Below are positions 10,353 to 21,000 of a stretch of 64,000 nucleotides of DNA, piece by piece. A program made the translations under genes and the position numbers. The notes under the pieces are model-generated. The model was not told the origin of the DNA. It did not search any database and was given only the letters and a program-made list of their open reading frames with translations. This stretch comes from an uncultured Eubacteriales bacterium (GTDB taxonomy: Bacteria; Bacillota; Clostridia; Christensenellales; Borkfalkiaceae). The stretch covers positions 43,513 through 107,512 of the forward strand of contig CAJLKN010000004.1 in NCBI GenBank assembly GCA_905207235.1, written 5' to 3'. Every line of letters begins with the position of its first letter. The stretch's first letter is position 1.

Positions 10353-11186
10353 ATGAATGCGGAAGAATTGCTCAAAGAACTTAATTTTCAGCCGATAGGC
10401 GAGCAGAACGGCATTATAAAGCGCGTCAAGGGCATACTTTCCAACAGCAAGCCCAACCCCGAAAAGCTCTTTGTGGCGGAGGGCATCTGGCTGGCGGGTA
10501 TGTGCCTTAAATTCGACACGCCGATAGAAACTCTGATAGTCTGCCCCGAATACGTGCGCACGCCCGAAGTCATTGCGCTCATCCGCAATCTTTCAGAGCG
10601 CACGCAGTTGCGCTTTTCCGTCTCGGCAAAGACTTACGAAAAAATTTCCGAAAAAGGTCAGCCCGACGGCATAATGGCTCTCGCAGCTCTGCCGAGGCGC
10701 GATATTGCTTATTTCAATCCTGAGGGCAAAGCCGTAATTTTAATTATCGACGGCGTCGAAATCCCCGGCAATGCGGGCACAATGCTGCGCATGGCGGACG
10801 GCGCGGGCGCGGACGGAGTATTTTTCTGCAACCGTAAAGTAAGAATGACGCACCCCAAACTGATAAAGTCCAGTCAGGGCGCAATTCTCACCGTTCCCAC
10901 TTTTGAATTTGCCTCGGTTTCCGAATGCAGAAAGTGGCTAAAAGACCATGGCTTTACCGTCTATCTCGCCGATACCCGCGCGGATAAATTTTATTATGAC
11001 GAGCCTTTCGGCAAGAACGCCGCTCTCGTCGTCGGCAGCGAAAGGTACGGCATTGCGCGCGAATGGTATGACGGGGAATACAGCATGATAGCAATTCCCA
11101 TGCTGGGCAAGTGCGACAGCCTCAACGTCGGCGTTGCGGCAACTGTGCTCACATACGAGGCGTGCATAAAAAACAAGCTCAAATAA
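10353..11186 (+). CDS. TrmH/SpoU-family RNA 2'-O-methyltransferase
   Basis: A 277-residue SPOUT-fold methyltransferase that should methylate a ribose 2'-OH in rRNA or tRNA using SAM. Motif 1 is IPGNAGTMLRMADGAGADG, motif 2 GSERYGIAREW and motif 3 IPMLGKCDSLNVGVAATVLTYE. An N-terminal substrate-binding domain (about residues 25-125) makes it most like RlmB and other 23S rRNA enzymes. The ATG at 10353 lies 41 bases after the PPC gene; an upstream TTG at 10305 would overlap that gene and is less likely. The exact target nucleotide is unknown. Confidence 0.9.
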   Translation: MNAEELLKELNFQPIGEQNGIIKRVKGILSNSKPNPEKLFVAEGIWLAGMCLKFDTPIETLIVCPEYVRTPEVIALIRNLSERTQLRFSVSAKTYEKISEKGQPDGIMALAALPRRDIAYFNPEGKAVILIIDGVEIPGNAGTMLRMADGAGADGVFFCNRKVRMTHPKLIKSSQGAILTVPTFEFASVSECRKWLKDHGFTVYLADTRADKFYYDEPFGKNAALVVGSERYGIAREWYDGEYSMIAIPMLGKCDSLNVGVAATVLTYEACIKNKLK

Positions 11187-11216
11187 CCGCTCCGCGGTTT
11201 CCACGGAGGAAAAATT

Positions 11217-11747
11217 ATGAATATCTGGCACGATATCGAAAAAACGCGCATAACGCCGAATATATTTGAAGCCCTCATCGAAATACCTAAGGGCTGTAAA
11301 ACCAAATACGAGCTCGACAAACAGACGGGGCTTTTAAGGATGGACAGAGTGCTCTACACGTCCACCGTCTATCCCGCAAATTACGGCTTCATTCCGCGCA
11401 CTCTCGCCGAGGACGGCGACCCGTTGGACGTGCTCGTGCTGTGTTCGGACGGGGTTTATCCCATGACGCTCGTTACGTGCAGACCGATAGGCGTAATAAA
11501 GATGATAGACAACGGCGAATACGACGAAAAGGTCATTGCCGTGCCTATAAACGACCCCAACTATAAAGATTATCAGGACATCCGCGCGCTTCCCGCGCAC
11601 ATTTTCGAAGAGATGATGCACTTTTTCGAAGTGTATAAATTTCTCGAACAGAAGGTTACCGAGGTAAACGAAATCTGCGGCAGGGAAGAGGCGACAGCCG
11701 TCATAGGCAACTGCATAAATAAATACGAAGAACGCTTCGGCGGATAA
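11217..11747 (+). CDS. ppa: Inorganic pyrophosphatase, family I
   Basis: Hydrolyses pyrophosphate to phosphate and so pulls biosynthetic reactions forward, including those of the GMP synthase upstream. The 176-residue length and EIPKGCKTKYELDK, YPANYGFIPRT and the metal-binding segment DGDPLDVLVL identify the soluble family I enzyme. A near-perfect GGAGG ribosome site stands eight bases before ATG. It ends the guaBA-led series and its stop codon lies inside a 14-base tandem duplication. Confidence 0.97.
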   Translation: MNIWHDIEKTRITPNIFEALIEIPKGCKTKYELDKQTGLLRMDRVLYTSTVYPANYGFIPRTLAEDGDPLDVLVLCSDGVYPMTLVTCRPIGVIKMIDNGEYDEKVIAVPINDPNYKDYQDIRALPAHIFEEMMHFFEVYKFLEQKVTEVNEICGREEATAVIGNCINKYEERFGG

Positions 11748-11770
11748 AATAAGGCTGATAAAATAAGGCG
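11743..11770 (+). repeat. 14-base tandem duplication across the ppa stop codon
   Basis: GATAAAATAAGGCT (11743-11756) is followed directly by GATAAAATAAGGCG (11757-11770), 13 of 14 identical. The first copy contains the ppa stop TAA. A similar event occurs at 59255-59298. Confidence 0.9.
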
Positions 11771-11800
11771 GCGCGCGGTCAGAATTGACCGCGCGCCGCC
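11767..11800 (+). terminator. Strong GC hairpin after ppa, probable terminator lacking a clear T-tract
   Basis: GGCGGCGCGCGGTCA and TGACCGCGCGCCGCC form a perfect 15-base stem with a four-base loop. The downstream bases TCGTCATTAA are not a typical T-tract, so termination may be partial or the hairpin may protect the 3' end. Confidence 0.6.
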
Positions 11801-11898
11801 TCGTCATTAAAAAATATGCTGAAAGGGGCGCATTTTTTGTAAAAATGCGCTTCTTTTTATCGATTTTTGCCTCCGCAAAGCGGCTTTTATGACGGGGC

Positions 11899-11927
11899 TT
11901 GATTTTTATCTTCCGGCATGTTATAAT
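11899..11927 (+). promoter_or_regulatory. sigma-A promoter of the HelD-like gene
   Basis: TTGATT (11899-11904), a 17-base spacer and TATAAT (11922-11927), 45 bases before the ATG at 11973. Confidence 0.7.
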
Positions 11928-11972
11928 TATACGAACGGTTCGGACGCATAAAGCTGACCGTCGGTTGTGCAT

Positions 11973-14345
11973 ATGGCAGATTTGAAGTATATCAAAAAAT
12001 TAATAAGCCCGTCGAAGCAGCCGGATAAAAACTTTTATCTCGACCTTCTCGACGAAGAAAAGCAGACGCGCTACGAGGAAGAGCACCTGAGCGCGGTTTT
12101 GCTCATGCTCAAGGCGATATACGTAAGAAAACTCCTCGATAAAATAAATGGCTGCGCAAAAGAGAGGGACGAGCTTATGTCGTCGTCCGATTACACTGCC
12201 GAAAAATACAGGCGGGTGCTCGAACTCAACGCGCAGATTGCCGAGTTCAGGCGTCAGGTGGACAGCTATAAGTGCTTTTTTACCGAAACCTACTTCGCGC
12301 GAATGGATTTGTACGACGACAAGGACGGCTACAACAGCTATTATATAGGCAAAAAAGGGGACGAGGGGCTGGAAATCGTTGACTGGCGCGCTCCCCTCGC
12401 GCGTAAATATTACCAGAAGAGCCGCCTTTCGTTTTCCATAAACGAGTTCAACTACAAACTCATTCTGCGCAGGGCTTTAAGGGTGCACAACGGCAAACTT
12501 TTAGGCTTTCAGAACGAATATCTCTCGCTCGGCGATTACCTTACGAAGGAAGAGATAGGCGGCAGGGACGAGTCCGTAATTTTCGACCCGTTTTTAAAGG
12601 ATATTTTAAAGAGCCGCAAGGAAAAGCAGGAAATCTGCGACATAATCGAGACAATTCAGGAAAAACAGTACGAAATAATCACCGCACCCGAAAAAGCGCA
12701 GTTTGTCGTTCAGGGCGTGGCGGGCTCGGGAAAGACGATGATAATGCTTCACCGCCTGTCCTATCTTATGTACAACAACGAAAGCATAAAGCCTTCCAAC
12801 GTGCTCGTAATTACCCCGTCGGACAGTTTCAACGCATTTATCGACGAACTTTCGCAGGTTCTGGAGCTCGAAAAAGTAAAAACTTCCACGCTCGACAGTT
12901 ATTTTCTCGCATTGCTGAAAAATCAGGGAATAGACATCGGCGGGAAAGTTGACTATCATATGCAGGTAAACGCCGAATATCTTAATTATGTGTATTCGCC
13001 GCGCTTTACCGCGGACATAAACAAAAAACTTTCAAAAATTTACGACAGCGTCCGCTCCATGCTTTCCCGCGAAAACGGCGGCGAGCTCATTGACGGCGTC
13101 GCGTCCTCGTGCGAAAGGCAGATAAAGGAGTACGAGCACATAAAAAACGCCGCCCTGCGCGTAAGGCGGTGCGTGCTCGGAGAGATAAAGGAAAAGCCCG
13201 ACGGCGGACTTTATTACACAAAGCAGATGCGTGCGCTTTTCAACTGCGTTTACGAAGTAAAAGATTTTCTTGCGGTCAACGTCAGCGACGCTCGCATGGA
13301 CGGATATTTCTATTTTTACAAGCAGTTCCTTTCGTTCTACAAATCGCTCAAATTCATACGCCGCTACGGCGAAAAAATATGCCTTTCCGCGATAGAGGAT
13401 CTGCGTTCGCTTGACGCCGCCGTAGAAAAGGAAATTTTCGATTTAAAGAGATATAAAATAATAGTGGCGGGCAAGGAAGAATTTACCTATGCCGAAAGAA
13501 TTGCCAAACGAGGAGAGCTTAAAAAGGAGATTGATGCCACAATATCCCGCATCGAACGCATACTTTCCGACTTTTCTGTAACTTTCGACTTCGCCGAAGT
13601 TGCGCGCGGGGAGGGATACCTCGTGCATATCGGCAAGTGCGAAACGACGGTGGATATCGCCAGATTTTTCTATAAGGAAACCGTCAAGAACATAAAGACG
13701 AAATACGGCGTAACGAACAAGGCTTTCTGCCGCGCGGACATATATTGCCTCTGCGCCGTTCTGTGCGCGCTGGGATACAACCTTTCGCCGAAGTATTCGT
13801 TCGTGTTCGTCGATGAGGCGCAGGATATCTCTCCCGCCGAATACGACATTCTGCGCAAAGTCAACGCCGACGCCTGCTTCAACGTGTTCGGAGACCTCAA
13901 ACAGAACATAACCCCCTTCCGCGGAGTGGGCGACTGGTCGCAGTTGGGATACGAAGTGTACGACATAACGCGCAACTACCGCAACACCAACCAGATTGTC
14001 GATTTCGTGTCGCGCAACCTCGGCATAGACATGCAGCCCGTCGGACTTTCGGGGGAAGAGGTGGAAACCATCGCGCCCAAGGGTATAGGCAGGTATCTTT
14101 CCGACAAGAAGGGTTTGCGCGCCGTAATAACTTCCGAGGCAAATTTTCAATCTTTCACGCGGAAGGCTTACAACGTCGTGCGCCAGACGGGCGTCATTTC
14201 GAAGAGCAAAATCAATATAATGACCGTGTACGAGAGCAAGGGGCTGGAATTCACCGCCGTTGCGGTGGTGGACGCCGACCTTTCGGTCAACGAAAAGTAT
14301 ATTGCTTATACAAGGGCGCTCAAAGAGCTGGCCGTAGTAAGGTGA
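11973..14345 (+). CDS. HelD-like superfamily 1 ATPase (RNA polymerase recycling helicase family)
   Basis: This 790-residue UvrD/Rep-fold protein matches HelD, which removes stalled RNA polymerase from nucleic acid. An N-terminal coiled-coil arm (about residues 20-100) is followed by the HelD hallmark: ARMDLYDD, YYIGKKG and VDWRAPLARKYYQ. The Walker A is VAGSGKT near residue 250, Walker B VFVDEAQDISPAEY near 612, then FGDLKQNI, the motif IV arginine region NYRNT, and motif VI YIAYTRALKELAVV at the extreme C-terminus. The product ends right after motif VI, shorter than many HelD proteins but apparently complete. The GTG at 11967 is an alternative start. Confidence 0.88.
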   Translation: MADLKYIKKLISPSKQPDKNFYLDLLDEEKQTRYEEEHLSAVLLMLKAIYVRKLLDKINGCAKERDELMSSSDYTAEKYRRVLELNAQIAEFRRQVDSYKCFFTETYFARMDLYDDKDGYNSYYIGKKGDEGLEIVDWRAPLARKYYQKSRLSFSINEFNYKLILRRALRVHNGKLLGFQNEYLSLGDYLTKEEIGGRDESVIFDPFLKDILKSRKEKQEICDIIETIQEKQYEIITAPEKAQFVVQGVAGSGKTMIMLHRLSYLMYNNESIKPSNVLVITPSDSFNAFIDELSQVLELEKVKTSTLDSYFLALLKNQGIDIGGKVDYHMQVNAEYLNYVYSPRFTADINKKLSKIYDSVRSMLSRENGGELIDGVASSCERQIKEYEHIKNAALRVRRCVLGEIKEKPDGGLYYTKQMRALFNCVYEVKDFLAVNVSDARMDGYFYFYKQFLSFYKSLKFIRRYGEKICLSAIEDLRSLDAAVEKEIFDLKRYKIIVAGKEEFTYAERIAKRGELKKEIDATISRIERILSDFSVTFDFAEVARGEGYLVHIGKCETTVDIARFFYKETVKNIKTKYGVTNKAFCRADIYCLCAVLCALGYNLSPKYSFVFVDEAQDISPAEYDILRKVNADACFNVFGDLKQNITPFRGVGDWSQLGYEVYDITRNYRNTNQIVDFVSRNLGIDMQPVGLSGEEVETIAPKGIGRYLSDKKGLRAVITSEANFQSFTRKAYNVVRQTGVISKSKINIMTVYESKGLEFTAVAVVDADLSVNEKYIAYTRALKELAVVR

Positions 14346-14489
14346 TTGTTTTTTGGCGGTAAGGCGCTTATTTTTGTCTGTTCGCGTGCGCATATGTGCC
14401 TTTATATCGTCAAATTGCTGGACTTAACATTATACAGATGATAAAATAGAATTGTCTTTAAGGCGGAGCAGTCCGTCGGAGGAGCAGTT

Positions 14490-15797
14490 ATGTGGTACGA
14501 AATAGTTTACAGGGTACTCAGCATAATAAATTACTGCGTGTTGATAATAATCGGCATACCCCTTCTTTTGCAGATTTTTTATGTGCTTGCGTCCTTTGTC
14601 AAAAAGAAGACGTGGCCCGTCAGCGATAAAAAGGCGAAGATTGCTTATCTCATTCCCGCCTGCAACGAAGCCGACGTCATTTACGACACGGTTAAATCTA
14701 TTATCGACGGGCAGAACTATCCCAAAGATAAGTACGACGTCTTTGTCGTCGCGGATAACTGTACGGACGACACAGCCGAACTCGCGCGCAAAGCGGGGGC
14801 GATAGTGCTTATTCACAACGACCCCGATCCCGCGCACCACATGGCGGCTTATCCTTTGAAATTCGGCATAGAACATATTCTCTCCTTTGAGGACGACCCT
14901 TACGAAATAGTCATAAGGGTGGACGCGGACAATCACCTCAACGCCGAGTATTCCTCGCTCATGAACGACGCGTATCAGGGCGGAGTTGACCTCGCCCGTC
15001 CGTACGAGGGCGCAAAGAACCCGTCGCAGAACTTTTTCACGAAAGCGTGCGCTATGTTTTATGTGTTCGAATCGCGCTACGGCAGCAGAGTGAGGGAATG
15101 GCTGGGACTTGCGGCGCACGTCAACGGCAGCGGAGCCATGATGAGCGCGCGCATGCTCAAAGCGACGGGCGGATACGACTGCGTAACCATTTCGGAGGAT
15201 GCAGAATATTACTTCAACCGCCTGCTCGACGGCTACAAAGGGCACTTTGTGGAGGACGCCGTCGTAATGGAGGATATGCCCTCGTCTTTAAAGGATACAT
15301 ACAACCGCAACAAAAGAATAGGCAGCGGAAGCGTATCGCTCCTCAAACCGAAGTTTGTAAAGCTGTTTAAAAAGTTTTTCACCACGGGCGAGTTTTCGTT
15401 CATGGAAATATGCCTTACATACAGCTTTTTGTTTCTTACCGTTCTTCTTTCGGTGTGGCTGCCGCTTTTTTACATTTACAATTTTGTTTATCTCGGCTTC
15501 GCCGCTTACGGAGGGTTGCCTGTTACGCTTTACCCTCCCGAATGGTACGCCATGATACTGTGGAATACCGTCATAATAGGCGCTTCCATACTTTTGGGAC
15601 TTTTTGTCTTCTTCGGATACTTTCAGGCGCTCATGCTCGTCATACTCGATTATAAAAAAATCGGCGCTTCCAAAAGGCGCGAGCTTATCAGCGCCGTGCT
15701 GTTGTTCCCGTTCTTTCTGGTGGTTTATTCCATAACGATATGCATAGGCACTATGTCCAAACCTTCGTGGGGCAGGGCCAAGCGCAACACCAAATAA
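14490..15797 (+). CDS. Membrane glycosyltransferase, family 2
   Basis: A 435-residue GT2 enzyme with one N-terminal transmembrane segment (about residues 10-30), a cytoplasmic GT-A domain and three or more C-terminal transmembrane segments (about 310-425). The donor-binding motif is VRVDADNHLNAEY (DAD), and TISEDAEYYF carries the ED acid/base motif. The QxxRW motif of processive synthases is replaced by NRNKRIGSGS. It probably builds or modifies an extracellular polysaccharide or glycolipid. A strong GGAGGAG stands upstream of the ATG. The gap of 144 bases after the HelD-like gene shows no convincing terminator. Confidence 0.88.
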   Translation: MWYEIVYRVLSIINYCVLIIIGIPLLLQIFYVLASFVKKKTWPVSDKKAKIAYLIPACNEADVIYDTVKSIIDGQNYPKDKYDVFVVADNCTDDTAELARKAGAIVLIHNDPDPAHHMAAYPLKFGIEHILSFEDDPYEIVIRVDADNHLNAEYSSLMNDAYQGGVDLARPYEGAKNPSQNFFTKACAMFYVFESRYGSRVREWLGLAAHVNGSGAMMSARMLKATGGYDCVTISEDAEYYFNRLLDGYKGHFVEDAVVMEDMPSSLKDTYNRNKRIGSGSVSLLKPKFVKLFKKFFTTGEFSFMEICLTYSFLFLTVLLSVWLPLFYIYNFVYLGFAAYGGLPVTLYPPEWYAMILWNTVIIGASILLGLFVFFGYFQALMLVILDYKKIGASKRRELISAVLLFPFFLVVYSITICIGTMSKPSWGRAKRNTK

Positions 15798-15814
15798 AAT
15801 CGGCAGGTGAAAAT

Positions 15815-16765
15815 TTGGCAGAAAATTACGCACTCGAAATAAAAAATCTGAGTAAATCTTACGGCAAAGTCAAAGCGGTGGACGATATTTCGTTCAGCGT
15901 TGCAAAGGGCAGTCTTTTTGCCTTTCTCGGCGTAAACGGCGCGGGTAAATCCACAACCATAAACATTATCTGCTCCATACTCGATAAGGACGCGGGCACT
16001 ATACTCGTCGACGGCAAAAACCTCGACGAAGCGCCCATCGATATCAAAAGGCAGATAGGCATCGTCTTTCAGACTTCCGTTCTCGACAAGGAGCTCACCG
16101 TTTTGCAGAATTTGCAGATACGCACGGCTTTTTACGGTATAGACAAAAAGCAGAAAGCCGAAAACATAAAGGACATTATCGAGCTTCTCGAACTCGGACC
16201 CATTTTAAAGCGCCCCGTAAAGAATTTGAGCGGCGGACAGATGAGGAGGGTGGATATCGCCCGCGCAATGGTTCATCGTCCCAAACTTCTCATTCTGGAT
16301 GAGCCGACGACGGGTCTCGACCCCAAAAACAGACAGGCTGTCTGGGCGCTCATAGACAAAATAAGAAGCGAAACGGGCATGACGGTATTTCTTACCACGC
16401 ACTATCTTGAGGAGGCGGAACTCGCCACCGACGTAGTTATCATGGATAAGGGCAAAATAATAGCGCGCGGCACGCCCAACGAGCTTAAAAATTGCTATTC
16501 GTTTGACGTGCTTGTAAGTTACATGCCCGCAAATGTGGATTTCGAAAAGAAACTTTCCGACGACGGCTACTCTTTTTTATACGACGGCGAGCAGGGCGCT
16601 TACCGCATAAAGATTGCAGATACTTCGGCGGCAAAGCAGCTTATGTCGCGCTACCCCGAATATACTGGCGATATAGAGATTTTAAAGGGCAAAATGGACG
16701 ACGTTTTCCTCAATGTTACGGGCAGGAATATGTCGGTTGCGGAGGAAGAGAATGCTAAAAACTAA
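15815..16765 (+). CDS. ABC-2 type exporter ATP-binding protein
   Basis: A 316-residue ATPase of the DrrA/CcmA/NodI type. Walker A GVNGAGKST, Q-loop VFQTS, signature NLSGGQMRR, Walker B LLILDEPTTGLDP and switch His in TTHYLEEAE are all present. The C-terminal 90 residues form the small domain usual for drug or polysaccharide exporters. The likely start is TTG at 15815 with AGGTG upstream; a longer reading from 15740 would overlap the glycosyltransferase. It is coupled to the permease by a 14-base overlap. The cargo is unknown. Confidence 0.92.
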   Translation: MAENYALEIKNLSKSYGKVKAVDDISFSVAKGSLFAFLGVNGAGKSTTINIICSILDKDAGTILVDGKNLDEAPIDIKRQIGIVFQTSVLDKELTVLQNLQIRTAFYGIDKKQKAENIKDIIELLELGPILKRPVKNLSGGQMRRVDIARAMVHRPKLLILDEPTTGLDPKNRQAVWALIDKIRSETGMTVFLTTHYLEEAELATDVVIMDKGKIIARGTPNELKNCYSFDVLVSYMPANVDFEKKLSDDGYSFLYDGEQGAYRIKIADTSAAKQLMSRYPEYTGDIEILKGKMDDVFLNVTGRNMSVAEEENAKN

Positions 16766-17756
16766 GCAAAACTATTTCGAGCAGCTTGCAAGTCTCACCA
16801 AAAGACATCTGCTCGTATTCATAAACAACCGCATGCGCGTGTTCTATACGATGATGGTGCCCTTCATCATCTTCGTTATTTATATATTTTTCCTGCGCGA
16901 CCTCGAACTGATGACGATAGAGCCCGTGCTCGAAAAATACGGGCTTTCCTCTGAAGATAAAAAGCTGATGACCTATATCTACACGCTCATAGATTCGTGG
17001 ATGCTCAGCGGCATAATAGCTATGTCCACGATAACAGTATCGCTTCAGATAAACAACATCACGGTCAGCGATAAGGAAAACGGCATAAACCGCGACTTTG
17101 CGTCTTCGCCCGTTTCTTCCAACGTCCTCATTTTAAGCTATTTTCTATCCAACTTCATAATAACCTTCGTCGTTTGCTTTATTTTCCTTGCGGCGTGCTT
17201 TATCTATCTTGCCTGCCTCGGCGAACTTATCATAACTTTTTCGGCGGTTATGTCCATACTCGGCGTGCTTGTTTACGCCACGATAAACTCCGTACTTTTC
17301 ACTGTGTTTATCTGTTCGTTCATATCGCACGATTCTACGATGGCGAGCATAATCACAATATTTTCCACGGCGATAGGCTTTCTGATCGGCGCATATATGC
17401 CGCTTTTTATGATGCCCTATGCGGTGCAGTATCTGTGCGGCTTCGTGCCGGGAACTTATTGTTGCGCGCTTTTCAGGTTTGCGTTCATGTCTGACGCCAT
17501 AACCGAAATGACCAATTATGTGGTCGGCATAATGCCCGACAGCGGCGCCGAACTTATGAACCAGCTTACTAGCAATTTCGGCTATAACCTCAATTTCTTC
17601 GGCACGGTAGTAACGCCGCCCTATCAGGCTCTCGCCATAACGATATTTACCATACTTCTTGTCATTTTAAACGTTCTTTTCGGTCAGAAGCTGACAGCGG
17701 TAATAGGCGGAATGTCCAAAAAAATCTTCGGCAGAAAAAAGAAGAGCAAGGACTGA
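16752..17756 (+). CDS. ABC-2 type exporter permease
   Basis: A 334-residue membrane protein with six predicted transmembrane segments, the first at about residues 28-45 and the rest in the C-terminal two thirds. The LTVSDKENGINRDFASSPVSSNVL-type region (residues about 98-122) is the coupling helix area typical of ABC-2 permeases, and the GFVPGTYCCALFR segment follows the fifth helix. The ATG at 16752, behind GGAGGAAGAG, lies within the ATPase gene end. An internal loop of about 85 residues lies outside the membrane between helices five and six. Confidence 0.9.
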   Translation: MLKTKQNYFEQLASLTKRHLLVFINNRMRVFYTMMVPFIIFVIYIFFLRDLELMTIEPVLEKYGLSSEDKKLMTYIYTLIDSWMLSGIIAMSTITVSLQINNITVSDKENGINRDFASSPVSSNVLILSYFLSNFIITFVVCFIFLAACFIYLACLGELIITFSAVMSILGVLVYATINSVLFTVFICSFISHDSTMASIITIFSTAIGFLIGAYMPLFMMPYAVQYLCGFVPGTYCCALFRFAFMSDAITEMTNYVVGIMPDSGAELMNQLTSNFGYNLNFFGTVVTPPYQALAITIFTILLVILNVLFGQKLTAVIGGMSKKIFGRKKKSKD

Positions 17757-17821
17757 TTTTTAATTTATTGTTGCCGCTTTTAAATTAAAAGGCGCGCACA
17801 TATTGCCCCGACAATCAAATT

Positions 17822-17871
17822 CAGGCGCGGCTGTATCCATGGCGGATACAGCCGCGCCTTTAATATTTTTA
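17822..17871 (+). terminator. Rho-independent terminator of the glycosyltransferase/ABC operon
   Basis: AGGCGCGGCTGTATCC and its complement GGATACAGCCGCGCCT form a 16-base stem with a 5-base loop, followed by TAATATTTTT. The rest of the 337-base gap up to 18094 holds only the promoter listed next. Confidence 0.9.
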
Positions 17872-18031
17872 AACAAAATTTATTGTTATTTTTCAAATTA
17901 AAATTGCCAAAATTATTGCGGTTTTGCGCAGAGGACGGCAAAATTTGTGCAAAATTGCGCCGCAAAAATGCGGCGCGGGCAGGCAATTAAAGTTAATAAC
18001 TTTAAAGTGCCATTTTTTTGCGTTCATAATA

Positions 18032-18060
18032 TTGTATATCGGCTTATTTTGTGCTATAAT
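18032..18060 (+). promoter_or_regulatory. sigma-A promoter of the DUF4011-type helicase gene
   Basis: TTGTAT (18032-18037), a 17-base spacer and a perfect TATAAT (18055-18060). A 33-base stretch with GGGGAACA leads to the ATG, so this gene has its own transcription unit. Confidence 0.72.
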
Positions 18061-18093
18061 CAAAGGGTAAATAATCACTTTCGGGGAACAGAT

Positions 18094-21000
18094 ATGCCAG
18101 CAAATAAAAACACAAAGCAACAACTTGACGCGATAGAACTCGACGGCGAGCTTCTCAACGCCGTTTCTTATGCCGCGTATTTCAACAGAATTCCGCTGTT
18201 CACCACATTCCGCGTTTACAACAACGGGGATGACGACATTGAAAACATAACGATAAGCGTTTCGGGCGACTGCGCCCTCATTATGCCCGCGCAGATAAAT
18301 CTGCCCGTCATTCCTTCGCACAGCAGTACGGAGGTAAAATCGCCCAACCTTCTCAACCCCAAATTTCTCGCAGATCTTCAGCAGGCGGAAGAGCACAAAG
18401 TGCTCGTAAACGTAACCTGCGGCAAGAAAGAAATATGCTCCATTTCGGCGGATTTAACCGCGCTGCCCATGGATACGTGGAGCGGTCTTTCGGGCAACTA
18501 CGAAATGTTGTCCGCGCACGTCAGACCCAAACTTCCCGACTGCCAGAAAGTGCTCGCGGAAGCGGGGCTTCAGCTCAAAACATGGGGCTTTTCGCAGGAA
18601 TTTTCGGGCTATGCCGGCAACGATAAAAATGCCGTTCGCGGCGCGCTCGCATCAATTTTTTCGGCTATCCGCAACCTCAACATCGAAAGGGGAGAGGAAG
18701 GCGACATAACGGGCACCGTAAAGGTGGGCAACGTAAGCGACATAGTCGAAGACAGAGTGGCTACGCCCATAGCCATGGCGTGCTTTGCTGCGTCCTGCCT
18801 CGAAGCCGCCAAACTCAATCCCGTTATAGTGCTCGGCAAAACCAAGCTCGGCGTGGGCGTGTGGTTGTATGAAAGCTGCTTTACTGCGACGTTGCAGGAC
18901 GATATGTCGGTAATCGAAAGGTATGTCGCCGACGGCGTCAACAACCTCGCAATAGTCGATGTGGACGACCTCTTCGCGCACAAAAACGCCAGCTTCACCA
19001 CGGCGGCGGCTCATTTTTCCGCCGCGCTTTCGGCAAACAAATACGAAGCCTGCCTTGATATTAAGCGCTGCCGCATAGGCGGCGTGTTCCCCATGCCCAT
19101 AAAGGTCAGGAACGGCTCGACTTACGAAATTCTCGGCGACAGACAATTTGCTTACGACGAGCGCCCCAAGGATATAATAGACGCCGACAAACTCGACCTC
19201 GGCAGGAGCGCGTCCAAGGATAAAAACTGGGAAAGGCGACTGCTCGATTTATCGCTCAAAAATAACCTTCTCGCGTTCAGATACCGCCGCGACTGCATTC
19301 ATCTTTTGACCTGCGACGCGGCTTCCTTCCTCGAAAAACTGGGCGACAGGGATAAACTCGTCATTCAGCCCAACGCCAACGCGCTGGACAACGCCCTTTA
19401 CTTCGGCGGCGGACAGAAACTCAAAACGCTGTCGGAACTTATAAATATCGAACTCGGACAGGGCGTAGTGCGCTCATATACCCGCGGCGAAAGCCTTTTA
19501 GAAGACGCGACAACGCTCATAAGAAAGGCGCGCTCCACGCAGGAAGAGGTGGGCGCGAACACTCTTTACCTAGCAATAGGCTTCCTCAAATGGAAGTCGG
19601 GGGACGAAAACGAATTCAAATACGCGCCCCTCGTTTTGTTGCCCGTCAGCCTCAAAAAGACAAAAACTCAGGGCATAGAGGCGGAGCTTTCGGACGATTT
19701 CCACGTAAATACCACCCTTCTGGAATTTTTGAAGGGTCAGTTCGGCATAGATATACGCGGACTTGAAGACAGAAATTTAAAGCCCCTCGAAATACTCGCA
19801 GTCATTCGTTCCAAGACGGCAAATATGAAGGGGTGGATGGTATTCGAAGATATCTACATCGCGCAGTTCACGTTTGCGCGCTACGCTATGTGGGCGGACG
19901 TAAAGACCAATATGCCCGTCTATAAGAACAACGCGCTCATTGCAAGCCTTCTCACAAATTCCAACAGGCTGGGCGAAAATAAGCTCGCGGGCGTCAGCGA
20001 AGACGACAGCAATCCTTTGGAAATTTTAACCCCGCTGCCCTGCGATTCGTCGCAGTACGCCGCCGTTTCGGAGTCAGCAAAGGGCACGACGTTCGTCCTT
20101 CACGGTCCCCCCGGAACGGGTAAGAGCCAGACTATAACAAACATAATTGCTAACGCCGTGGACGCTGGCAAGCGAGTGCTTTTCGTCGCAGAAAAGCAGG
20201 CGGCTCTCGACGTCGTAAAAAAGCGTCTGGACGAAATAGGCATAGGTGAATTCTGCCTCGAACTTCATTCGGGCAAATCGACAAATAAGAGCGAGGTTGC
20301 GCACTCTATCGAGGCAACTCTCTCGCTTACCGACGACTTTACGGACGAAAAATTTGTCGCCTGCGCGCAGAAGATAGAGGAGGACAGGGCGCAGCTCAGA
20401 AAGCCGCTCGCAGCGCTCCACAAAAAGCGCCGTCTGGGCGTTTCGGTGTACGAGGGAATAATTTATTACCTTCAAAATAAAAACGCGCCCGAACTCGTCA
20501 ACATAGAATCTACTTTCTACGACAGACTGACTGCCAAAAAGCTCGCCGAGTGCGAAAATATGCTGCTCACCGCACAGGCGGCAGCCAAGGAGTGCGGCGG
20601 AGTTTATCGTTCGCCGTTTGCGGGCGTCAATATTTCCGTCTGCAACGAAAGCGTGCTCGCCTCCGTGCTCTGCTCGGCGGAAGTCGTCCTCGCCGAACTC
20701 AAACACCTAAAAAATTACCTCGGGCTTTTCCTCGATACGTTCAACCAGAAAATTTCTGCATTCACTTCCAAAAAGCTCGAAAGCCTCATAGAAATTGCAA
20801 CCGTCTTAAAGGAGGACAGGCTCAAAAACTTCTTCAGTTGCGACGAGAGCGATTTTTATGTGTTCTACAATGCAAATCTTCGCTACGACGCGGAAGTCAA
20901 TAACTGGCTTACCCGCTTCAAGACCCTGCCCGACATAGGCAGGCTTGCCGACGACATAGACGCAGAAATCGAAAACTGGGGCGAAAATTACCGTTCGTCC

